DNA of 64,000 nt, from positions 249,993,440-250,057,439 of the forward strand of contig CM077116.1 in the NCBI GenBank assembly GCA_039619475.1. The letters are read 5' to 3'. The notes beneath the pieces were generated by a model, which did no database searches, was not told where the DNA came from, and worked only from the letters and a program-made list of their open reading frames with translations. The DNA comes from Icerya purchasi (Eukaryota; Arthropoda; Insecta; Hemiptera; Monophlebidae). Positions within the stretch are counted from its first letter, which is position 1, and every line of letters starts with the position of its first letter. Made by a program: the position numbers and the translations under genes. Positions 50,601 through 62,094 of this stretch are shown in pieces.

Positions 50601-53600
50601 GTTTAAAAATGTTGTTAATTTCTTGTTTTCAGTCTTGGTGCGTTAAAAACTAACAATCTTAAAACAAACAGATAAAGGGGAATAAGAGAGCCAAGGAAAG
50701 GAAGGAAGAAAGATAAATAATAGCTACGAAACAAAGAAAAAACAGGTTAAATAAATAAATAAATAAAATAGCAAAAAAAATATAAATAAAAAATAAATAA
50801 ATAAATAAAAAATGATTACAAAATTAAATATAGCACACATAAACATCAGATCAATGAGGAAAAACTGGGAGGAAGTAGGAGATATTAGAGGGAAGACAAG
50901 AATATGATATATTAATTTTAGGGGAGGTAAATATAAAAAAGGACGAAATAAATTTATATAATTTAGAAGGTTATGAGAAATGTCACAATTTAGATGCAGA
51001 AGGTGCAAAACATGGGATTTGATATACTTAAAAGGGGACAAAAAAATACAAACTCAAATTAAAAACAAAAATATGGAAAATGCGGAATGTGTAATAACTG
51101 AAATAACTTGGTATGAGGAAAAACTATGTCTATGGGTGTTATACAGATCACCATCAGGAAAAGCAAACAAATACATTAAAGAAATAAAGGAGATTGACAA
51201 AAAATACATGGAAAACTCATAAATATAAATACTGGAAAACATAACTCAGTAGCAACAAAATACATGAACACAATGGCAGGAATGGGATATGAAAGCAATT
51301 TAGAAGGATATACAAGAGAAGAATGAAGAGAAAACAGGTTCACACAAACCAAAATCGACCATATATACACTAAAAAGAACAAAAGAAACATCGACTTCGA
51401 ATATTATAATACAGATATTAAAATAGCAGATCACAACATGATAGTGTGTACAGTAAAAATGGAGATGGAAAAAATCGGAGGAAAACAAATGGAATTAAAC
51501 AGAAGTTTTTTAATGGAAAATAAAGTGAAAAACGAACTAAGACGCATAAAGTGGGAAGGGAAATCAGATAAATTGGACACTGAAAATCTATACGAAAGCA
51601 TAAAAGAAAAATTTGAAAAAGTATATAAAGAATGTAGGCAAACAAAAAATACGTCAGGAGAAGGGAAAATACAAAGGAAGAAAGAATGGATGACGCAAAA
51701 AATAATTGAAATGATAAAAAAAAAAGAGACAAACTGTACAAAAAAGTAAAAAAGAATAATCAAAATATTGAGTTAAGAAGAAAATACAATAAATTCAGAA
51801 ACCAAGTGAATGCAGAAATAAGACGGCAAAAAGACATGTTTGTCGGGAAAAGTTTTAAAGTGGCACAGGGGGATATCAGGAAAACTTGGTTAAATATAAA
51901 CAAGATTATAGGAAAACAAAGGAGTCTAGGAGTAGATGAAACCATAAGTAAATACTTTGGCAAGGAACAAGAAGCAAGAGAAATCGCAGATAAATTCAGT
52001 AAAGAATTCAAAAATGGTATAAAAAAACTAGAACACAAATGTAATAAAGTACTATTAGAAAAAAGAGAAGATGAAGTAAAAGTAAACATGTACTTACCTA
52101 AAGCAAACGTAGAACAGGTGGGGAAAATAATCGATGGATTAAAGGAAACAAAGGCCACCGGAATCGATGGAATAAGAATAAAAGATATAAAAACAGTATA
52201 AATATATATAGTGAAGGAAATTACTAAGCTAATTAATCAGACGTTAAAAGAAGGGAAAATACCAAATGGGTTAAAAATATCGAAAACGAGACCAATATAT
52301 AAAAAAGGGAAACATAGTGAATATGAAAACAATAGGCCAATTGCTGTAAGCAATGTAATTGCAACAATATTAGAAAAGTACGTAGCAAATAATCTAACGA
52401 AGTACCTACAAGAAAATAGGATAATTGACAAAACGCAATACGGATTTCAAAAAGGAAAATCCACATCGAAAGCAATCGGCAAGCTTACTGAAAAAATAAG
52501 AGATAGCTTTGAAGAGGGAAAGAAGGTGTTGATAACGTTCATAGATCTTAGTAGAGCATTTGAAACGGTTGATCATAAAATAATCATAAACACATTAGAG
52601 GAGATAGGAATAACGAATAATTTGAAAAAATGGTTTCAAAGTTATTGAACACAAAGGAAAACATGCGTAAATATCTTAAATGTGCAAAGTGAAAAAGATG
52701 AGATGGATGTAGGAGTTCCGCAGGGTAGCAACCTAGCGCCAATACTGTTTATTATATATACGAATGGTCTATATAAGGAATTAAGTTACAGTGAGGTAGT
52801 CGCGTACGCGGATGATATAGCAATAGTTACGTCATATAAAGATATGAAAGAGGCAGAAATAAGGATGCAAAAAGATCTAATAACAATAAGTAAATGGGCA
52901 CACGATAAAAGTCTAAGAATAAATGTAAAAAAGACTAAAGCAATGGTACTGCGGAAAAAAAGAGACAGCTCTGATTTGTATTGTCCAAATATAATAATGC
53001 ATTCAAATGAATGTGTACATTCAATGGGGGAAAGACGCGAATGCGAAAAGAAAAACTGTCAAAAGTTAGACATAGTAATGCAGTATAAATATTTGGGAGT
53101 AATGATGGATCAACACTTAAGATGGGACATACATATGGAATACATTGCAAAGAAAATAAGAGCAGTTTTACCAGCTTTATATACATTAAAGAAATATGCA
53201 ACAAATGAAACATTAAAAGTAGTTTATTGTGCGCTAGTAGACATATTTTTCAAAAAAAAAAAGAAAAAAAAGTCGAAAGCAAGACCTCCGAGAGCGGTAT
53301 AATATGTCGAAATTTTGTAAATGTTTTTTTTTTTTTTAGAAAGAAATTAATGATGCACCCGAATTGGGAAACAAAATGAAAAAAAAAAAAAAATTAAAGA
53401 AGCCAAATGACAAAGCAATTTTGAACGTAATATTATTCCATAATAAATAAAGTATAAAAAACAGTCAAGATTAAACAAAACAGTGTACATCGTACATTTG
53501 GATGATGTATTATGAAAACATCAGAATGACACAAAATATTAATTTATACAAAAATTGTGAAATTAACTATTTTTCAGTACCGTTAAAATAAAAATTCCGT

Positions 53601-56600
53601 GTTCAACGTTCAATCCCATAAGTATTCCATCATGCTACCGAGTAATTAGTCCACGATTAGATCATTAAATACCTATTGTGTATTAGATTTCAAATGACGG
53701 AAAAATAAAAGTGTTTTGCTATGAAAATTATGAAATCCTTATATCCGTAGCATGGATCTTGATATAAATTATCGGTTTCACGAAGTTTGATTTTCGAACG
53801 TTCACTCAAAAAAACTACATGGTTTAGCTAAAAATTACTCATTTAGCCGACGAATTAATATGTAAGAAAATTACTGTAATATCCAAAATATAATAATACT
53901 GCGTTATTCGTATTTATTTTATAATGCGCTGCATCGATCCAAAATAATAATTTTACAAAGAAATTCGATTATACAAAAATTAACTAACCTGTGCGTACAA
54001 AGTTTTACATTCCAGACTTTTTGGAAATTTCTCCATTAAATTTTTGAATTCATTTAAGAAGTACTTAGCACCAGCTTCATCACCGCGGGACATGGCGTAT
54101 TTATATTCCACGAAACAATTTTGAACAGTAAAAACATGGCAATCTGGTTTTAAAGCAGCTGCTTTTCTAAAATTGCTTAATGCATCGCTTGTGCGATCTG
54201 TCATTAAAAAAATCTGAAATATTTGATATAACCTTTTAGTAACTCTAATTGTATTAAATAAAATTACCCAATCATGCCAATAATATCTCGTTTAGATTAA
54301 CGGGTAAATTTATCGTATTAACGACAATATATGAATACTGTTTTATTCAACAGTATCAATTTATTTATCTATCTAGATCAGTGGTTCTTAACCTTTAAGT
54401 GATGAGGGACCATTTGACAAAATTTCTGTCTGCCACGGACCACCTACTGTTTGAAGGTAATATATACAGTAAGTGTAAATAAATAAAGAGTTGTTCTATC
54501 TATCTATAAATAAGACACGCATAAAATTGTTCAAAGCCAACAGTATTTTAATTTTTTTTACGAAAATTTTACAGAATAGAGACAAATATATTATTTTAAT
54601 GCGATTTCTATGACTGCATACTTTTTACTAACAAAGCTAAACACATGTCAGCACTGGCATCCAACCGATTTCAGTGCTTGCTTTTAATTATCAAAAGCGC
54701 TGAGAACCCCTACTCGCATAGATATGTCGATGATAACAAAGTTCGTTAATGTACAGCAATTTCTTGAATCTTTGAAAAAGAAATTTCCTTTTGGCTCCAA
54801 AAATTTTCAAAATTAATTCCTATCACGAATATATCTTTCAAGTTACTATTGTGTTGCACTTCAATTACTTCTTGAATTTCATCAGGCACCTCAGAAACGT
54901 TGATCACTTTCCGAACACCTTCGTCCTCACAGTAGTCAGGAAAATAGCGACTGAATTCACTTTTTAAATTATTCAAATAAAGTATCATGTTCTTTTGTAT
55001 TTCTCCTTTAATCTCAGCACGCTGCCTGTCAAAATTCTTTTTCTTCCAACCTTGTCGATCTATAGCTTGATTTTAGTGATAAATTCATTAATTTTATCTT
55101 CATATACAAACTTATTGCTTGCGCCTTGTAACTTAAAATTTCATGACCCTTGCAGTTGAAGGTTCAATTTATTTAGTTGCGCGAAAAAATCAACCAAATA
55201 AGCAAAACAAATTTGAAATTTGGACTCGCAGAACTGATCCAGCAACTCTTTGTTCTCCTTGTTAGTTAATAATATGTGTACTTCCTCTTTCAGTTCGTAC
55301 AACTCCGACAGCATTTTTCCTTTGGAAAGCCGACACACTTCTGTACGGAAAAGCCGAGTTTCGTGTTCAGAGTTCATATCAGAGCACAATTGTTTGAAGA
55401 GACAAGTATGAAGTGCAACTCTTTTTAATGAAGTTAACTACTTTTATAGCTTTAATATTTTTAGGATGGCTTCGCGGACCACTTTAAGCGCTTCGAGGGA
55501 CCACCGGTTAAGAACCACTGATCTAGATATTAACAACATCTTTTTTAGGCCGGCCCTCAACATATTTTTCTGTTGCAAAAACTGTCACGAAAATTTGTCA
55601 CAAAACGTGTATGTTATATATAAATGAATTGCTAGGGAATGACAACCTTATTCCTATATAAGAACAAAAAGTACCAACAAAATAGATTGCTTGACGCTGT
55701 TAATTTTCCTTGTTCTATTACTAAGTTCGACAAGCGTATAGCTGGACGAGGAAATGCGTAAATATTAATAAATATATAAATATATATTTTCAAAAAAAAA
55801 AAAAGTAGAGAAGTGATAGAGCTCCGGATCCGGGGATATCATGTTAAGAAGCACAAAGAACCTAGTCATATATATCGTCGTTCGTTCGTTAGCACGATTA
55901 CGAGCGTCGAGACTACCTATCTGTACAGAACAGGTAGCGTTCTTGGCAATTGCTATATGTAACGCTAGTGTACACGCGCAAGATTACACTCGGAACTGAT
56001 TGTAGCCGCTTGTTATCACGCCACAAATGCAGCCCGTGTGTGTCTGCTGTGTACTGACCTAGCGCGCATATGATGGTGTACGTGGTGGGTTGCCGCTGCC
56101 TTCCACGTGATTATTAGTGATTATTTATTTATTTAATTCTTGTAATAAGTTCGTCGTCGCTCGGGATCGAACCCGTAACCTCCATATCGGAAGTTAAGCG
56201 CTCTAACAACTAGGCTATCGCGACGACAGTCATATATATATATATATATATATATTGATACGGATTCGGTATTTACGGCGCTATCTAGCGATGATGTCGA
56301 GCTAGAAATTATTCTCCGATTAAAATCATTAATTTTCGATCTCTCGGCATCAATTCTATTATTCATCGTCGTCCGAGAATACGGCCGGGATATTTACACG
56401 ACCGAATAAGTAATTTCCGATTTCTGTCGAATTTCTCGGCTCGGGTAGTGTTAGGGGTTGTGTAAGTGTCCTGGTATGTGTGGTCTGCGACAACAGGATA
56501 GTGCCTGTCGGCCACGTGAGCCGTGTGTGAAGATGAGCGCTGTAACGGCTATGTTATTAATTGATAAGGATTCGGTAATGTACCGTTAGTTTAGAATAAA

Positions 56601-59600
56601 ATATCGAGCCGTTGGTTGCGAATTAAGACATCTAGTCGTTCGTATGTGTTAATCTTGTTGTGCGGTCAATTACCTGTGTTACCGTTAAAATCACGTACTA
56701 TCTAGTCGTCGTGTTTCTTCTCATGAAATCATAATTTCATGTCAACCAGTCAAATTTTTTTATATGTATACAATTTTTCTTTCTAGTCTAAATCAGTTTG
56801 GTACACGTTCGTTCGGTTTGTTGTTGTTTTTTTTGAAATATATGTGATTCGGAACATCAGAAATATTTTATTGAACGCGTGTTTTTGGGAGAGCGTAACA
56901 TCTCCGTCGCGGAGATATTACCGCCACTTTACGGCGGGCTCGCGAAGTTTTTTTTTTACAAAACAAATCATAGCCGTTTGTGTTATCACAAAAAAGTCTA
57001 ATACTCTGCGCGGCAGAGCGCTTCCGGTTGCAACACAACATTGACAAATGTTGCTGGCACCCGTAATTTTTCCGGTTTAACATTTTTTTAAAAATTATTA
57101 CGTATTTTTTTATCGAAGAATAGTGAAGGATTTAATCCCTCAAATCATAAAACTGGCTTCCCGTAAAAATGACGTGAAGGTCTTAAAATCGTAACACTAG
57201 CTTCCGAAAGAAGGACCGAAAATCCTCAAATCGTTACACTGGTTCCCGTAACAAGGGACCCGAAAATCCTCAAATCGTAACAATATTAAATATAAATTTG
57301 TTCCGGCAAAATTACGTTAACTATATGGTCGATCAGTCATGACAGTATTAAGGAAAGTTGCACTGCTATCAGCCGTCTCACTGCTGTGCGAGGTTTAATT
57401 ACACTACAGATAGATTAGCAAGTCGGTATTGCTTTTTTTCCCCAATGAAAATCTTTTCAACTGCCGTACATGAGAGAAAAAAATCATTTCAAAGTATCAT
57501 CCCACAAGCACGTATATATTATAAAGGAAAATCCTCTAACATTCGATTTCAAACATCATTCCCGGCACCAATAATACTTAAGAAGTTAGAATAGTACATA
57601 AAAAAGAAAAATTAAAAACAGGCAAGTTTATTTTATTATACGCCAATGTAATTAATTAATATTACGTAGGGACTTCGTTCGAAATATCATTTCAATAACT
57701 ATTAACCACCGTTAATTTGTACCAAAAATGCATTATAACGCGTCTTTTGCCTTTTTTTACCGTTCAGTATGTATTAGAATGTAATCAACAATTTTCAGAA
57801 ACCAAACATACCTGACCCAAATGATGATAAACATCAGGGTTATTTTCATCTAATTCTTCGGCTTTTTTAAAGTCGTCAAAACATTTTTCCGCATCACCCA
57901 CATGCTGCTGCACAGTAGCTCTTTTAATGTAAGCATCCGCTTTTACCTAAACATTTATTTAATCTGATACATAACAAATTGAGTGAATATCTAAAAATAA
58001 ATATCAACGTTAAGATAAAGCAAAATAATTTTAAAATTTTTTAGTAAATTTTAAAATATTCAAATAAATTCTTATTTTTGAGAAAATGGAAAGCAATTGA
58101 GAAAACTAATAATCACATGCATATCAATGATGCTTACCATTTTTATACGTTTAACAATAAAAAACGATATCTTCCCGGTTACATAAATTTAAACTTTATA
58201 CGAATAAATAAATATTCATTTCACTTTAAACCGATAAAAAAAGTACCAATAGGCCGAATGGTTTTAAATCTAAAAAGTCATCAAAATTTTTTGTAGTCAC
58301 AATTATAAGGACTATCAAATCCGAAAGAGACAGCATAACACTTTTATGTTTCAAATAAAACATAAACGTGTACCGTATTTATTAATTTTTAATGAAAAAT
58401 GTATTAATAACGATTGCTTCACTTATTATTCGTTAATAATTCCATTTAGAAAATAATTATATTAGCGAAAAGGATCGTTTATAGTACATAAGTTAGAAAA
58501 TAATTAAATTTTTTTTTCTAATAATTATTTTTTCCATCAGAATTTAAGAAATAATTTATATAATTTAATTCCAAGAAAAAGTTACAATTTGTTTCATGAC
58601 GGTTTTACCGTTTTCGCTTCTTTTTCTACCTCTATGAACTCACCCTATTATAAAACGGCCGAGTATTATTCATCCATCTCTTCGATTATTTCTAACGAAT
58701 CCAAAATAAACTGGTCAAAGGGTGAGACGGGAAAAAAACACATCTCTCTTTTCTAACAGTTTCATTTATAACAAATGGACAAAGGAAATTAATATTTAGG
58801 CGGGGCAATCGAAAAAGTGCTTATTTTTCGAAATTCAGGAAGATGACAATACAATATACATAAAAGAATAGAGAGAAAATAGAAATATACACTTAATCGA
58901 TAAACAATTTTCAGAAAATATTTAATCATTTTCAAATATAAAACAATAAAAGAAAAGAAAAAAAAGTTTTAAGAAGTACTATAGAAAATTTTAAAAAAAG
59001 AATAAAAGATAATTCTTATCACACATACAGTAAACTAGTCTCGAGTATGATATATCAAGCGCCAAGAATTCTATATCGTAAGTTATAAATTGCTACAATT
59101 TAAATTTCTATAATACTAAATTAAAAACAAAGGTTTCATATACATTTTTTAAATAATTCTTTCCGATCTTACAATCCATCGGAGATTTGAAATTTTAAAT
59201 TTAAAGCTGAAAAATTTGAATTAGAATTAATCAGGGAAACTTCCTATTGCAACCGCATTTATTGGAAAGTGTAAATTTCATTTTTTTTGTGATCGGACCG
59301 TGTATTTTGTTTCTTTATTTCATTTTTTTAAATCGTCAGATCTGGCGTTGAAATTCTAGATTAAAAGCTGAAAATTTTGGTTATGCTTTATAAGGAAAAT
59401 TTCCCATTATAACCGCATTTATTGAAAAATTTTAAATTTACTACTAAGTAATATAATCATCATTTCGTAAAATGGAATACACTCTAGTTTCGATTCTCCT
59501 TGAGATTTTTTAGGGTCCAGAAGGTTCAAATTTTAAGCTGTTATATCGGCAATACTTCTTATTGTAATATTCTCTTGAACATGCATTAGCTGTTCTAAAT

Positions 59601-62047
59601 GTTCGAAGTATAATAATGGTGCTGCTAAAGTGAATTTCATACTTTTTGAACTTTTCGCAATTTTTTAAAGTTCTAATCCAAAAATCGAAATATATTTCCG
59701 TTATCACTAAGCAGCGAGTTTTCCATCAATGTACGACACACCTTTTGAAAAATTATTTCCTTTTGTCTCTGAAACTCCAACTAAGAAGTTAAAAACTGGT
59801 TTAACTGATAAAATTTTCTTTAATGTGCGTGTTTATTTTTGCCGTTTCTTTGTGATTTTTACCGTCCCTAACAAGCAGTTGTTCAAGGAGGTGACACATT
59901 TTTTGAAAGAAAATTTCATTCGTGATTTATGTGTACAATGCCAAATTGTTAAACAGTCCCAGAGTTAGGGAACTTTACTTTTTTTCTTTTATGTTTTCAA
60001 AATCATTGTATCAACTTTCTGCGCATTATTCGCGCATAGTCTTAAAATTTGCAGTTGTGAGAAATGTCAATTAATCTTCGCTCGATGCATTTAATACAAT
60101 GCTGCAAACTATGAAGTCGGTTTTAGATGTTTTGTTTATTATTATTTACTGAAAAATAACTTAAGTATGGAGCTTAAAGCGGTACTACAGAAGGAAGTTT
60201 GAGAATCAAGGTGCTTTGCTACCGCTTAAGAATCTCGTTTACACGGCAGAGCTGGATTAAAACAGCAGGCACTTATAAAGGCATTCGAAATGTTCGTTAT
60301 TTGATCAGTCAAACAGTTCACTTTTCGCCAAAAAGGAACAGCCCCCATATATACATATTAATTACAATGTAATTCTTAGGCTACCCCCCATTCGAAAAAA
60401 TGTCCCAATTTTATGTAACGCAAAATGTCCCAAATTTATGTAACGTTTGTTATATTTTATAGGATTTTTGTTATTGTTATTTAAAAAATGTCACAATTTT
60501 ATGTAATGAAACATGTAACGAAAAATATAACAAAAAAATGTCTTAATTTTATATAATGAAAGGTTAAATGTTAGAATTGGATTTTTGTGGTTATGTTATT
60601 TTTTTTTGTGTGTTGATGCCAGTAAGAATTACGTTATAAATTTTGATCATTTTATACATAGTACAGAAGAGGAAGAGACAGAAATGAAAACAAGAGGGGT
60701 CAAGGGGCACAGCCCCTTGCGAGGCCAAAATGGCCGAGTTTATATATATAAAATACAGGGGGTGCGACGGCAGAGAAATGGATCGTATTTCAAAACGTAG
60801 TCATCGTGATAGTCTAGTTGCTAGAGCGCTTGACTTCCGGTTCGATCCCGGGCGACGATAGAACTTATTACAAAGAATTAAATTAAATACTCGCTAATAA
60901 TCACGTGGAAGGCAATGGCAAACTACCACGTAAACTATTATGTGCGCGCTAGTTAGTACATGGCAGACATACACGGGACTGCACTTGTATATCAATAAAT
61001 CAAACGATTACTATGAGTTCCGAATGAAGTCTTGCGCGTGTATACTCGCGTTGTATATAACAATTGCCTAGTACACTACCTATATATGTACAGCTGAGAT
61101 GTACCAATAGGTAGTCGCCGACGCTCAGAAGCTGAGTACGGCACTATAAAGAAAGAATAGCGTCCTACCTGTATGTCAGTTACGAAAACGAAACTTAATC
61201 TTGTTTGAAAAAGCAAGAAAGAACACTTTTTTTTTAGTACTATAACGAACCACACTATCGGTGACTGGTTGGTCGAACAGCGCGCATATGCCGTTCAGCA
61301 GTTTCTCCTCGTAATAATCATTCCACTACACTCTTACAGTTCGCGATTTCCAAAAACATTACGCGTTTACTGGTAAATCACCGACAAAAACTTTACCAGC
61401 ATGGGTCAAAAAACTTCTGAGAAATTATTGCTTACAAAAAGCTCCTCCACTGACCCAAGCTTACCGCTTGGATGAGAGTTGCGGCGTGGAGTGTCATCGG
61501 CCCGCATTTTTTCGACGGTACAGTTAACGGCGAACGTTCTAATCAGCTGTGAAATGAGTTTATGCGAGCCGAACTGTCAAGCGGAGGAGGTTATCACGTA
61601 TCTGGTGTTCCAGAAAGACGGCGCGTCGTGTCATACGGCAAGAGAAACGATGATTTGTTTAGGACGAATGTCATTTCGAGAAACGTGCAGATTGTCTAGC
61701 CATCTCCCTCGCCGGATGTGAGGGTATTTAAAGTAAAAAGTATACGAAATTAAACTTCGAGACCTGGAAGGGTTGAAAACCGAGATTCGACGTCATGCCG
61801 CGGCTATTCCGATAACTACGCTAGCTAAAATTTATGGTAATTTTGCTTTACGACTTCATAATTGTAGCCAAAATCAGAGCTGTCGTTTAAATTATGTTAT
61901 CTTTAAGAGTACACATTTGTTGACATAAATAAATGCATCAGAAAAAATGTTCTTCCGTTTTCTTTTCAACGCGACCAAGCTCGTTTTTCTAACTTACATA
62001 CAAATGGCGCTATTACTTTTTGAAATACAATCCATTTATTTGCCTTA

Positions 62048-62094
<47 letters not shown>

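Larger units (their letters stand above)
48957..53394 (+). mobile_element. near full-length two-ORF LINE, Jockey/CR1-like
   Basis: A ~4.4-kb non-LTR retrotransposon in a TOMM70 intron, antisense to the gene. It has a ~170-bp 5' leader, ORF1 (49133-49840) with a coiled coil, ORF2 with APE-type endonuclease and reverse transcriptase, and a short 3' region ending in an A run at 53380-53393. AAAATTAA occurs beside both ends and could be a target duplication, though it is low in complexity. ORF2 is split by several frameshifts and stops. It ends just after the thumb region, in an A-rich stretch. The endonuclease resembles that at 18905-19429, so the two may belong to one family. Confidence 0.85.

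Noticed and set aside
51176..52475. Many long hydrophobic minus-strand frames
   Set aside because: They are antisense shadows of the AT/purine-rich LINE ORF2 on the plus strand. The Phe/Leu/Ser-rich products follow from its Lys/Glu-rich codons.
56140..56230. Functional tRNA gene
   Set aside because: The tRNA-like head is followed by a conserved SINE body, is repeated at four other places and has insertion duplications. It is a SINE promoter, not a tRNA gene.
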